Assembly (NCBI RefSeq): GCF_964204865.1
Contig: NC_135250.1
Location: 1,178,001 to 1,242,000, forward strand
Direction: 5' to 3'
Source of the DNA: Styela clava
Lineage: Eukaryota; Chordata; Ascidiacea; Stolidobranchia; Styelidae
Length of the DNA stretch: 64,000 nucleotides
Within the stretch, counting starts at the first letter, position 1. The number at the start of each line of letters is the position of its first letter. The position numbers were made by a program, and so were the translations under genes. This document shows positions 25,612-38,158 of this stretch, in pieces. The notes under the pieces are model-generated. The model searched no databases, was not told where the DNA came from, and saw only the letters and a list, made by a program, of their open reading frames with translations.

Positions 25612-28025
25612 TTTTTTATTGATACCTATATACTATTATTAGTTTGAAAATAAAAACAAATAAAAATTTGGACTTGAGGGCAATAAAGACCTTATAATAA
25701 ATTTCTTCTCGTAGATAAGGTTTTCGTATTTAGTTGTAAAGGTGCACTGGTACGCCATGAAAATTAAATGAATTGTGATAGAATTTTTCATATTTATATT
25801 GGGAAAAACTGATAATGCGAATTAATCGGTGTTGGGGAGGCTCTAAATCAGGAGTGGGCAAGGTTTTTGGACCAGGGTCCACCTAGAATGACGGACCATG
25901 TAAGTTTGAAGTAGAAAGTTTTTGGGTCTCCTTTATTTCTGATTGAGTGAGCGTGATCTTGCTCTGAGCAAATTCTCTTAAAAATAAAAATTTATAATCA
26001 TATCTTCTACTCGTATTTCACGACTTGGTAAATATTGATCCAACACAGGCTTGCAATCTCACTCTCCAACTTGAGTTTTCATGTAACACTACCTGCCAAT
26101 ATACCTGATCTCCCTTTTTTTCGAAATTATTTCCATCGCTCATTCTGCCGGATTTTGGCTGAAATTACTTTTAGGGGATAATTTGAGACGGGAATCATTG
26201 GTTGCATGCGAACTTTCTCACCGTGATCATTCCACTATTACCGAGCTATCTTCACATTGCTTTAGGCAAATCTGCACATATCTTTTTTATAAAAGTAAAG
26301 CTCAAATTTTCAGTGTGTTACGTTACTTTTCAGGTGTTTTCTTTGTCAAGGTTCTATATAAACTGCACACCAAAAAACCACATTTAAAACTGCCTTGTTT
26401 TAATACAAGTCAGAATGTTCCTACTTCGGAAAAATTTTCTACGCTTAGATGGGTAATACTCGTTTCCGATAACCTTCCTATTTGAATAAAATTATTCTAA
26501 GACACCTCCACTATACAACCCTACGTATTTCCGCTAATTCAATCGGCGACGACACCCGCGCAAAACATGTCTTCAACTGAATGGGAAATGTTACAATGAC
26601 GTCATCCTCGAGTTTTGATTTCTGTTAACCGCAGTTAACATGTGGTACTTTTTCAACGCTGTCTTGCGAATCTTACGAATTACACACAGGATTTTTAAAA
26701 TATATATAATGGTTTTTGAGTAATCCAATTTTTCTTGTTACTTTGTGATCACACGTAAAAGCATGGGTTTCAAGATACTGTATGTTTCAAATATAAAACT
26801 AAAAGATAATTATCTTTTAATGTAATGAAATACCGACGGATGAACAAATTTGTTGTTTTTATCCAAATATTTCTGTAAGCGAACCTGTAAATCCCCCGTA
26901 CTGATCATTATGTTTTGCCAAGAAGAAATAAACGTTGATGTGTACCACTTGCGATTTTTTTCTACGTTTTATTATCTCCGAACAATAATTTGTACAAGCA
27001 GCCTCATGTAAGCAGAGACAATCATTATTAGGATAACCGAAATCTTTTCCAATTTAATTTAATGCACATAGAAGTGGTAGAGATCGCCGGAATCGAATAT
27101 CTGGTTATTCTGAATAAATTCAAAAAAATATGTTTGAATATGGAATATTGAGTACATTCTAAATTGGAGGCAAGTTTTTCTGGAAAATTACATAAATCAC
27201 TATATCTTTATGCTGATTATATCTAAACGACATAAGTATAACTGTATTGCATTTTCTGTGTTGTTTGTGCGCGCACTGTCACCCAATAATTTTCACAATC
27301 TATACTTTGGAAATAATTTTCTAAACAAACTTTCTGGGAATACGAAGAAGATTGCATACGGCCAAATTAAGTTTCCAATCATTTTAATATTAATCTATCA
27401 CTTCTTTTTTCACTTATTTTATTTAAGCAATTTTAAAATTAGCAATATAGATATGTCCCAACACTTGAAAAAAATACAAATGAAAACTGGTTTTAAATAT
27501 ATTAGAAATCGATTCAGAAGCTCCTAAATATAACAATATCCCGCAATGTTTCTTGTGCTTCATGATTGATCAGGAAATTTGGATAAAATTGTGAAAAACC
27601 TACGATCAAATATATATGTATGTTGCTGTCAAGAGAATTCGATATTTATATATCATTTTTCTGGTCTATATTAGAAATCGTGCATTGCTTTGTAAGTAAC
27701 AATATACACGAACATCAAATGACCAACTAGATGTCGACAAAGTTTCAGTCATATGGAAAAATTGTGCCGAATATCATATCCAGGTGTGCCCGTGAAATAC
27801 AAAGCCTTTGCGGGCTTAGTAGGACTTCAAGAAAATTTAAAAAAAAGTAATAGTTTTTAATGGTATTTTGTGTAGTGGAAATTTGAAATCTATTGGTTGC
27901 AGACAATAGCTTGTTTTAAAATAAGAACAGCGTATTTGAAAAACGAATTATACAAAACGTCTTGTCGAATAATGGGGTAAAATACACTTATTACAGAATC
28001 AAAGTCGGCAGTATCGTCCTCCCTT
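25612..28025. other. Intergenic DNA between the LDLa and CUB-sushi genes
   Basis: AT-rich, without recognised genes. A phrase GAGTGGGCAAGGTTTTTGGA near 25852 resembles one end of a hAT-like element, but I found no partner end. Open frames up to 105 codons (26183-26485, 27210-27527) have no domain features or splice support. Confidence 0.5.
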
Positions 28026-31000
28026 TTATGAAAATATGTAAATGGCGTGAAGGCAACGAGCGCTCTGACATTTGAAGCAATGTTTCATTCTGCGCTTTCC
28101 TGAAATTGCATAAAAGATGTTTATTCGTAGGGAAACATGAAATCAGAAACATTTAGTTAGAATATTTAGCGCTCCCGTAGTATTCGTACCAAGATGGCAC
28201 ACAACCTGCTAACCCTAACCTGGTACACATACTATGTTCAGGTTGTGTGCCATCTTGGTACGAATACTACGGGAACACCGAATATTTTTGTGAATATCAT
28301 TTTCTTTTCTCTACATTTATAATATTTATACATTTCTTCTCGATTTTTATCTTTTTTTTGAACAATGTTGAACAATAATATTCAACCATTTTGGTATTGC
28401 TATCTTTTTATTCAGCTGAATTTATGAATTTTGACGCAATGACGAACACAATAAATATATATATTCATCCGGCGACTATGTTATATATAGGACTGTCATA
28501 TATGTAATTGTGACTTTTGTATTTTGATCGGTACTCCAGACACATGAATCAATGAAAACTTAAAGTCCATAACTCCATATAAAATTGAGGGATTCACCTT
28601 TGGCAGACAAAAAAGATGGCGGCGATGCGAAATTATCGTCCGAATCGATTCGAATAATTTACTACTCCAATATTGTCCACAAGGGACAACATGAGATAAT
28701 GGATGGATGAGCGTTATGCATTCAAATTTTGTAACCATACTGACTGATTTCCCTTCGAAACTGGAGTGATTGTAACTGTCAAATTAACAAAATTATTCCT
28801 CTTACGTTCTGCGTCTGGAAATTTATATCTCTTCTGTAGATTTCTTGAAAGCGGTTCGCATTGATAATAAAATTTTCGGGTTGACCTTCGGATCTGACAT
28901 AATTTTTTGGAACAACGGTACATTGCTCCATCAACAGATTTCCCCGTCTGAAATATGTTAATATTATGCAAAATGGCCAAATAATATTTTTTCAAATACG
29001 ATGTTTTATACGTCTTTCCCTCCGAACAAAGGTCTTTACAAGCATCTATTTTGAGGTTGGTTTTTTCACGTGGTTTTTATATTCCTTTCCCCCAAGATAA
29101 AGGCTTGATTGAAAGTCTTAAAATTTAAGTTATTCGCCTTGTAGTCATGAATATTCGCGGTAATCAGTTGAATTTAACTCAACTACGAATTAAATTGCTT
29201 ACCAATAACGGCGTTATATTTTCCATTTCTTCGAAAAAGGCTTCTTTAAACTGCTCCGTTTCTTCACGAGTAAATAGACAAGAGCTCTGAAATAAGAAAT
29301 GGTATTTATAAATGTTGAAACAGCGAATCATTGGGAAGACTGGTGTATATGAATGCATCAGGTAATGTTTCAGACGTTCGCTCTAGATTTGGTTAGTTCT
29401 ACACAATTATTAATTTTCAAGTTTACTTATCCATACTCGATTATTGGTATCGGTGTTTAAGGCAAACGTATATGATAAGTAACAAATGAAATCGATCAAT
29501 CTCTGCAAACCCTAATTACTTGAGTATGTCAGTTATATTACTACCAGTTCTGAAGAGTTAAATTTTCATTACATTTTCTTGGACAGAAACCTCAATTTAC
29601 CAGTAAATATAGTTTAAGTTGATTGAAGTGGCCGACTATTGCTATTTTTCATCGGCTTTTGTGCGAATGAATCCGAATGCAATGATCGCAAGGATACTAT
29701 GTCAAAAATCAAAACGCCCATGTTGAGTAATCGATTAAAGTATATTAAAACTAACTACTTTAACTTGAATCAAAACGTCTATATTAAGTGGTCCCAAATC
29801 CCACTTACACTATTAAGATTTCATTCTATTACAGAGTTGTTGTGAACTGTTTGTTCCGCAAGACCTTGGAACCACTCAACACTACTAAAATTATCCCATT
29901 GTTAATCTTACGTTATCTGGGTTGTCTTCACAAACGTGTAAGACATCCGGATCCGGAGTGCATTCCGGAATTTGACTCCATTCGCTATCGTCACATGTCA
30001 TCGTTTCGTTCCCAAGAAGAACATAAGGATGCTCACATTTAACCTTGCACCCGTTCACGCGACCGGTCTCTGGATCTGGGAATAATTTTTACGAAATTAA
30101 TTGTGCTTTGTAGTGTATAATGCAGTATTCATAAAACGCTCATGATTCAAGCCTCCCAGACCCTGCTTTTTAAAAAAAATACTTATTTTAGCTTTAAACG
30201 AGACATCAGTTCTTTCATTCGACACTTTTAATAATAAGAAGCCAGCAAACGAAAGCAAAATAATTACAGTAATTAAGTTAATTACAATAAAATTACTTTA
30301 ATGAAATCACCGCAAATGGTACATAATAAAATTAATGCTCATGGCCCTCCAGAGAACTGCTGCATGCGACGAGGGTCCAATTTATTGAACTCTAGCTTAG
30401 TGTATGGATGGGAACCAGCAACAGAACTGGTTGACCGATCGAAATATTTTCGGGGAATGAAAACAAAGAAGACCAAATTCTGTTTTAATATGTATAAAAT
30501 TAGCAATTGATTTGCCACAGCATTTCGATGACCGGAAAGCTTTTGTTAATTCAGCATATCTTAGACTAATATATTTGTTTTCGAGTTTGACCAGAGTGGT
30601 TTGGAACAAATGAAGCGCAACAGAACGTGAATATCTAAAACAGGGTGGTCCAAGGTTGTCGCCTCCGCGGGCCACAAAATTATTTTTGCATTGTTCGCGG
30701 GCCACAATAGTGCCAAGGATAGGTAAACAGTGCAATACAAAACAAACGCTTTTATTGTGCAAACACATAGTTATCAGTCATAGCCATTCTAAGCTAATAG
30801 AATCCGCATTCGTTTTTCAGTTTTCTATGATGCCTATATTGTTAGGTTATATTCTCGACCAAAAAGTTAGAAAGCCAGATAACAATTTAGACTGCCAAGC
30901 ACATCATTCAATTTTGCTAGTTTTCCCAGCTAGCCATAACACTATTTAATTCAATGACATTAGTGATAACAATATGTCAAAAGATTTTTCTGATTAATTT

Positions 31001-33715
31001 TATGACGAAACAACACGAAATGCGATTTTTTGAAAACTCTGCGAATGTGACGCGGGCCACAGATAATAAAGCGGCGGGCCATATGTGGCCCGCGGGCCTG
31101 GATTTGGACCACCCTGATCTAAAACATCGAAAAACGTAGATATTTATTGATTACGTCGGATGTTTGCATAACTCCATCTTACCTTGTGTACACGTTGCAT
31201 CAAGATTTTCTAGTTTCCTCATGTCACAATGGTAGGCGGGGTCCGGTTCACATGTGGGCGGAGCAGCAAATTCACCGTTGGAGCAAAACACTTTAGCCAA
31301 TCCGTGAAGAGTGTAAGTATCGTCACAAGTCACCTGACAGCTTTCAGCCAATCCAGATTCATCTGAATTACATTCAACGGTCCCATGTTCAACTTCAAGC
31401 TTTGATTGATGACACTTTGTGCGAGGTATCACTGTATTGAGAAGATAGATTTTTAGTGTGTCAATGTTTTATTGTTAAGTCGTCTTCACACAGCCTTTAG
31501 TCTGCGACTCTTACATTTTTTCAAGATAGTATCACCACATAGTAAAGTGCATTTGGGGTTTGTTCGACTATTCATTGATTTTAGTTGAAAGGACTTTTTT
31601 GAACAAAGCGTTGCAAACAAACTTGATTTTATATACATGTCATCTAGTAACGCATTTCATGAAGCGAAACATATCAATGTGAACAATCACATTTAATCAG
31701 AAAAATATCTTTCAAATACCTTCAAACATAATAGTCTTGCGTAAATGGGTTAAAACGTTTTTTATTTGATAAAAGTTTTCCATGACTATTGCAACTTACT
31801 TCTATATTTGGCTTCAAACCCGCTGAAGCCGAAATCACCATTGCTGACAAAATTGACGGTAACTCTACCAGTTTTGGAAATAAATTTGAACGGCGTTTCC
31901 AAAGTACCTTCATAATAAACTTCTTGCTGACGATTTTTCGACCTTCCATCTAATATCTGTGAAAGTTTAATCATCTTATTATACTGTTGCTATAGTAACA
32001 GTGTTTAGTGTAAGTCGATAAACTGCGAGTCACTCTAGTCGAATCAATCACTAAGTTAAGTTAATAGCGAGACCGAGTCATACCATTTGAATGACACAGT
32101 CACACGAGTCACCTCGAGTTCTCGATAAACGGGAACTCGAGTCAAGTCAATACCTCGAGCCTCCCAAACACAATATTGCAGGGTTTGTAACCTTGAATAC
32201 AGAGGACCAGATACCACTAACTGGGTGAAACCGCGGGTCGTACCTTCATTTAACACAGGCTTTTTAGTTATTGTTATTTTGGTTATTGATCTTTTGACAT
32301 GTGTTATTCGATTCGCACAAGCTAGGTGTTAGGGAGGACACTGTAACGTCACATGCAGAATAAATTGCACTCGTGTGCTCTGCAACGCAAAAGGATTCGA
32401 ATTGCTGGCACAAACCAGTTAACACTAAGTTAAAAACTCGTTTCGCGGGCCGCACAATATTCAAAATCGAAACTTCTCAACGGACCGCACAAGTTTTTCT
32501 TGTGGGCCGCAAGTCGCACATCCCTGCTATATTGTAACATGTATATACCAGGGTGGTCCAGTCCCGGGCATGCGAACTTGGTTGTTCTGATAGCACTAGG
32601 CCTACTAACGCTGCAATTTATAAATTAGTCAAATAAAATAATTCATTATAAAATGAATGTCAAAAGAAAGATGACAGAGGAAAATAATGACAGAGTTTAA
32701 TGCTAACTTGGAGAAAACGTAATTTTTCGCCTACAACAATGGTAAACTGTCTGGTGAGCTTTCAAGTAATTTCCGTTACTGAAAGTGATGCAGAAAAATG
32801 AAGCAAGAAACAAATAATTGCTTCGTTATTTGTTTGTTGCTTTACCTTCCTTGAAATATGAAAACGCCACCCATGCAACATAACAATAGTCTGGTTAGAA
32901 CGGTGAACTTTCATTCTTTAAAGTAAGTAAACTCGCGGTATTTTAATCACGTATGACGGTATGCGTTTTCTCAACTGTGGCTCAAAAGACCTTCTCAAAA
33001 TTTTTAGCGGCCGTTCATTCTCTCAACTTTTTACCACCCTGGTATATGTCAATTTAACGAGCTTTACGAATTACCTGGACAAAATCAGTCTTTTCCTTGT
33101 CACCTTTATATTCCAGTTTAAATTTTGTGAAAGTAATTTCCACGTAGTGCCCAGATATTGCCTTGATGAAATATTCGCATTTTGCATTATCTGGATACGC
33201 TCTTGGGTGGCGAGGGCTTGAAAATGTTCCGGATTTCGATGTGAATTTTTCGTCCTTGCATGTGTATGCTTCTGCATATACTGAAAGCAAACAGAAAATA
33301 TAAAGTCAAATATTGGCGACTTACAAGGTATCAGAGGGCCTCGTCATTCATTTCCTATTATTTCGTTTAAATGTGGTCAGGTGAATAATAAATGAACTGT
33401 TTGTAAGAGATTTTTATTGCATTCATTTTAAAAATAGATCAATTTTATGGCAATAAACAAACTTTTCTGCAGCTCAGGCCCCTCAACAACCAACTCGAAT
33501 TGATAACCAAGTGATTATGAAATATATATTACATCCGAAGCGCTTAGCACTAGTTGCACAGAGAATCTTTTTCCAAGCAACTGGAATCGCTCTTTAGATA
33601 GATTATTCGGAATTAAACTATTAGGTTTATCAAATTTTAATAAATTAACCATAATGAACTTACCTTCAAGTAAAATTATCAAAACATATACGGCAATGAA
33701 AGGTATCGCTTTCAT
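28026..33715 (-). CDS. Secreted CUB-CCP-CCP protein with C-terminal eight-cysteine module
   Basis: Exons (minus strand, 5' to 3'): 33715-33664, 33280-33075, 31956-31800, 31431-31183, 30075-29912, 29286-29203, 28947-28806, 28099-28026. All junctions are GT-AG and in phase; the product has 375 residues. A signal peptide (MKAIPFIAVYVLIILLEG) is followed by one CUB domain (exons 2-3) that keeps the first cysteine pair but lacks the second. Two sushi/CCP domains follow, each with six cysteines as in selectin-type CCPs. The last three exons encode a module with cysteine pattern C-x8-C-x36-C-x4-C-x12-C-x24-C-x2-C-x4-C and an acidic amphipathic helix near its start. No membrane segment is present, so secretion is inferred. 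CUB and CCP domains mediate protein binding; the partner is unknown. The gene at 42.4-46.7 kb is a paralogue through its signal exon and this module. Confidence 0.87.
28171..28276. mobile_element. Inverted-repeat MITE, copy 4 (compact)
   Basis: The arms GCTCCCGTAGTATTCGTACC and GGTACGAATACTACGGGAAC are inverted, each next to AAGATGGCACACAACCTG or its complement. The centre is CTAACCCTAACCTGG. It lies between the last two exons of the CUB-sushi gene, 72 bases from the final exon. Confidence 0.85.
30641..31116. mobile_element. Non-autonomous hAT-like element with exact 8-bp target duplication
   Basis: It starts CAGGGTGGTCCAAGG and ends TTGGACCACCCTG. The octamer ATCTAAAA lies on both sides (30633-30640 and 31117-31124). 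Subterminal GCGGGCCACA blocks occur at both ends in inverted orientation. No transposase is seen. It sits in the intron between the two CCP exons of the CUB-sushi gene. Confidence 0.9.
32179..32526. mobile_element. Probable hAT-like element
   Basis: A left end CAGGGTTTGTAACC and right end GCGCACATCCCTG-like sequence (GTCGCACATCCCTG) are flanked by CAATATTG and CTATATTG, seven of eight identical. GCGGGCCGCAC and GTGGGCCGCAAG occur near the right end. The terminal repeats match only over the outer CAGGG, so the boundaries are less sure. Intronic in the CUB-sushi gene. Confidence 0.5.
32549..33041. mobile_element. Non-autonomous hAT-like element
   Basis: CAGGGTGGTCCAGTCC at the left pairs with TTTTTACCACCCTG at the right. 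The flanking octamers GTATATAC and GTATATGT match at six positions. It lies 23 bases after the previous element and 34 bases before CUB exon 33280-33075. Confidence 0.75.
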
Positions 33716-33745
33716 GATTAAGAATATTCTTATTAACTCTGTATC

Positions 33746-33747
33746 TG
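33746..33747 (-). promoter_or_regulatory. Splice acceptor in the 5' leader of the CUB-sushi gene
   Basis: On the minus strand ATATTTTTACAG ends 30 bases before the ATG at 33715. Like the site before the phospholipase gene it could end a 5'-UTR intron or accept a spliced leader. Confidence 0.4.
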
Positions 33748-34229
33748 TAAAAATATAAAGTTAGTATGATTCAATAACATAGTTGGGATTTTTGAACTGC
33801 GGGCTAACAATATGGTATTCGAATTCCAATAGTAAATTGCTAAACAGACATTTGTAATCATCGTACGGGCTCTTGAATTCTGCTATCTATTAAAAAAAAT
33901 CGGAAATGTGGAATTCAAGTTTTTCCTCCCGAATCGGATCTAAAATCTTCGACTCGTTAAACTTCGTAGTAAATATATATATATATATAATTGAAAGAAA
34001 CTAGAAAAAATTATATAATTCGGGATTAGGAATGTTACAAAACTTTTTTCTAACGTTCCTTTCCCTATTGGTTCTTCTTAGTTCTGGTTTTACCGGTAAA
34101 TATATACGACTCCAGGAGGTTACTTTTTGACAAATTTGAAAATCGATTTTAGGGAAAATTAAAACCTGCGAGAAATAAGAAATTGCTATGTTGATTACGA
34201 TTATATAAGTTTCGTTGGTATAAAGTTTC

Positions 34230-35350
34230 GTCTTAGTCGACGCCAAACTTCCCCGTCACCTACAGCTATGATTGTTACTGCATCACAAATTAATCATTTT
34301 ATCTAAAATCTAGCTAGTTTTTTTGTCTAATAGTATATATTATCTATATGTCATTTTTGTTCACGCAATACACCTCACAACAAAAAATTCCCAGTACCGC
34401 AGAGCAGTTTCGGTATACTCTATTACCCAGTCACTTCGCGATGACAAGCGAGAATTCCCCGTTTCGATAACCTGTTTTAGATAAGATTCAAGTTATGATG
34501 TACATTTGTCCACCTTGGGACACCCACATCATACTCATATATTGCCGTACTCATTTACAAACCACAAATGGCTAAAAATGTATTTTCCAAAATTGCTTTG
34601 TTTATGCAATACACCTCACAAAAAATTACTTCGAAAAATTTCTAATACCACAAAGCAGTTTCAGTATATTCTATTACCTAATCTCTTCGCGCTGACAAAC
34701 GAAAATTCCCTTTTTCAAAGCAAGGTTTTTTGCAGATAAGATTCAAGTTTATTTAATGATCAGATCATTTGCCAACCGTGGGGATTTATATTTCACTTAT
34801 ATATAATGTCTTAGCTCCACATCACCTATGTCTATATTACCCATGCGTGGCCAGAAGTGTATTTTTCCTAGAATTGCTGCGATACAAATGTTATTAATAG
34901 GTAATGACGCTTTATCTTACTGAACCTGCACATCACCAACAGCTGCGATTGTTATTGCATCTCAATTGAACTATTTGTCATTTTTTATCGTAATTCCAGC
35001 GAGTTTTTCAATCAAATAGTTTTTCCTCAAAATATATTATCTATGGCATCTTTGTTTGCGCAATACATCTCACAAAAATTTTGCTTCCAAATATTACCCA
35101 TTCCACAAAGACGTTTCGGGATATTTTTTAATCTTTTGCGCTGACAAGCGAAAATTCCCCTTTTCAGAAACGAGGTTTTTTTTTAGATTAGATTCGAGTT
35201 TTAAGTTCAGTTAAAAATCCGATCACTTGCTAATCGTGGGGAACGTATATCTCACGTCTATAATGCCTGAATTCTGCATAATCCACGCATGGTCAAAAGT
35301 GTATTTTTATAGAAGAGCTCTGATACAAATTGATAAACAGTCTATGCCTT
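34230..35350. repeat. Array of about three divergent tandem units
   Basis: Blocks recur in the same order: GTCACCTACAGCTATGATTG / CATCACCAACAGCTGCGATT; CAATACACCTCACAA at about 34366 and 34606 and CAATACATCTCACAAA at 35061; CGCTGACAAGCGAAAATTCC-like; AGATAAGATTCAAGTT-like; and AAAAGTGTATTTTT-like. The units are degenerate and of unequal length. No open frame spans the array. Confidence 0.7.
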
Positions 35351-37766
35351 AAGGCTTAAGACGTTAAATGCCACGATTGTTGACACTAAATATACCCACA
35401 AACAGCAAATAATACGTGCTTGGTGTAGTGAACCTTAGTTGTTCATTATAAATTCTTCATATTAAATTTATGTATGCTAACTCTTGACACAGCATGTATT
35501 TGAATTATTGTATTTTTGAAATAAGCATTTTGTGCAAGAATGTATGTTGGAAAGACAAATCAGGAAGTATATGTCATACACAATAAGATTACTAATCAAA
35601 TTCTTCATATTAATCTCAAGGATGGAAAACACATATTTGAAATTTGATGTATTTAAATTACTGTATTTAATTAATTAAACATTTGTGTGGAAATCGGACA
35701 GTATACATCATACATATTCAAATTCCTAATCATACAGTGATGGAATTCGAAATTCTAGGAACAGGCTCGCTTTATTATTGAATTCAGTAACAACATGTTC
35801 CCTCGTTTTAGGAACCCATGCGGAACATAAAGCTACAAAAAATAACGCCAGTTTCGCTGATTATAACGACAATCCTAGAATGTATTTTCACGAACCCTCT
35901 GAATCCCACTAGTGCCTGCATAGAATCGGGTGAAATAAATATGCGCATAACAAAAATCAAAACCTTCTCGGAAACTAAGAGTGAGATACAATAATGTACA
36001 TAAAAGACAGTCTTAACTTTTATGTTTACCGTATTCATAGACAGAATATAATGGCAACGAGAGCCTTCTCGGTGACTACTAGTGAGCTATAAATTATACC
36101 TATATATAACAGATAACTGTATGTGTTTTGTTTATGCTCGTTGCCGATTTTTGTTCACATTATGCATAAGAAAAATATAGCAAGAAAATTCTCGGAACTT
36201 GAAAGTAACCTTAAACAAAACACATTGCACCTTTACATTACCTACCTGGATAAATCTTAAACTTTCCTACCCTATAATACTCATGACCAATTTCAAATGA
36301 AGCTGTCTCTTCCTAGGTATAATTCAAACATAACGTAAATACGACGCACAATGAATAAAATGTACGACAGCGGAAAAACAATTATTACTGCGAAAAGTGA
36401 AGCTGGTTTATTTTTTATTTTATTTCAGAAGACCTGTCTTCGGCGAAATTAATTTCACGTTACAATGTCAAAATTCACTAATGTGCCATTCTTTCTTGTC
36501 TTATCAAGAAAAAAAAATCACCCAGTGCCACATTTACCGTGTACATGATTTTCTTTGGCTCAAGTGATTTTTAAATTCTTCAGCAGATTATGATGCTATA
36601 ATGCCCCGGGATTAATAGCAATTATGACGAATCGATACTTGACTTTATTTTGTCACAAACAACTGCGATGACTAAGGCTTTCGTCATGTGCGGTTGCCAA
36701 ATCACACGTAGGTATGAATGGATCGAGTGACCAAGTTCCAACGTAAACATTGTACTCGCTTAGCAGTACACATGTTGGGTAGCTGACCCACACAGTAAAC
36801 TAACTTTTTATATGAGCCAGTCAGATCCCCATGTAGTGGATATAATAGCTCTATAACTCTCTACTTGAGAGGCTATTTAAATACCGATTGGGTCCATGTA
36901 TCCATCCTTACTCATAGTCTTACTGTCAAATGGCAGCTCACTCGCAAATTATGGATAAGGCTAATCAAAAGACGATTGGAGTCATGTATTCACAGCCATT
37001 CCCAACTTGCTATATAAAAGGCACGTCGATAACTCTCCACGGGTTCGCCATTTAAGTGATGATTAAGTTCCCATATTTCTAACCTACTGCTCATGAGCGT
37101 TGCAAGGAATTTTCAAAAATGGGGGGGGGGGGGGGGCTTGAGGGCTTAAAAGCGTTTCGAGCTACGAAAAACTGCTATGTATGATACCATAAATCCAACC
37201 ATGTTCGTAACCTGTCTATATAGCACCTCAATAGCCCGTTACGACATAGCTAGCGTCTCCGAATTTCAAAGACATCCGAGGGTGGGTTCTGACAGATTCA
37301 GTAATTAAAATAAATGATTTGTCGATCTGATATAATTGCAAAGGAGTATTTTTAAATAACTTTTTTCGAATATAGTTTTTCTGTATTTGTATTTTACAAA
37401 CCATATTTACCGATGATATACAACCTAAATACAGATATTCGAAGTATCCCAAGCGAACAATTATTCTGATAACCAGATTCCTGAATAAGTGTGGCTCTGC
37501 TCAGGAATTTGAGTTTAAAAATATCTCCAAAAAAAGTCATACCTTAAATAAATATTAATCAGTTAATAATGCAATTGATTACATTTCCTTACAATTGGCT
37601 AAATAATCAAGTTACATCACGCCTCAACAAAATTGAAACGAAAAATTTGAACTTCCAAAAGCGTCTTCAAAATTAAAACCAGGTGTCAAAGTCAATTGTC
37701 AAGCATCTGTCAGTCGGGGTCGGGAACCTGGGATCTGATGAAAATGCTCCTTATACCTGACTTCAA
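35351..37766. other. Repeat-rich intergenic DNA
   Basis: Shorter degenerate repeats continue here: AAATTCTTCATATTAA at about 35451 and 35600 with ATGTATTTGAAT or similar following, and TTCTCGG..ACTA..AGTGAG at about 35965 and 36070. A run of 16 G occurs at 37121-37136. No gene is recognised. Confidence 0.5.
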
Positions 37767-37771
37767 AAATA

Positions 37772-38008
37772 GGTGCCCCCGAAGTATGCGAACCAAGATG
37801 GCGGACATCGGAACGTAACATGGGTAACAGGTTAGGGTAAGATGATAATTTTTTTCCAATTTTCCTCATTTTAGTCCTATTATCAGTTCGAAGACTAGCC
37901 AAGAGCCTCCCGTAGTATTCATACCTAAAATTATGGCCTAACCCTAACCTAGTACACATATTACATTCCGATGTCCGCCATCTTGGTTCGCATACTTCGG
38001 GAGCCCCC
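37772..38008. mobile_element. Inverted-repeat MITE, copy 5
   Basis: The left arm GAAGTATGCGAACCAAGATG and right arm CATCTTGGTTCGCATACTTC are inverted. The outer ends are GGTGCCCCC and GGGAGCCCCC. The interior has CAGGTTAGGGTAAGATG and CCTAACCCTAACC. It is intergenic. Confidence 0.85.
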
Positions 38009-38150
38009 AAAAATAATTATAGATGTTGGTATACATGAGAATAAATAATTTAAATGGAGTCAAATGACTGTGAAATGTTTGTATGTTTATTTGAATCGTC
38101 AAACTATTTAGCTATAACGTGCTGCTCGAGGCCGCTGCCGCATGACCCTC

Positions 38151-38158
38151 CTCTAGAC
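38151..38158. other. Target-site copy CTCTAGAC (first of three)
   Basis: This octamer is followed immediately by an element end (CAGGGGTTCTCAAAC). The same octamer recurs at 39211-39218 and 40446-40453, between and after two hAT-like elements. Confidence 0.9.

Noticed and set aside
23539-28947. One giant gene running from the CUB domain into the LDLa modules
   Set aside because: Exon 28947-28806 ends in phase 1, which does not fit the LDLa exon, and it joins in frame to a terminal exon with a stop at 28026 that has an exact-length counterpart in the paralogue.
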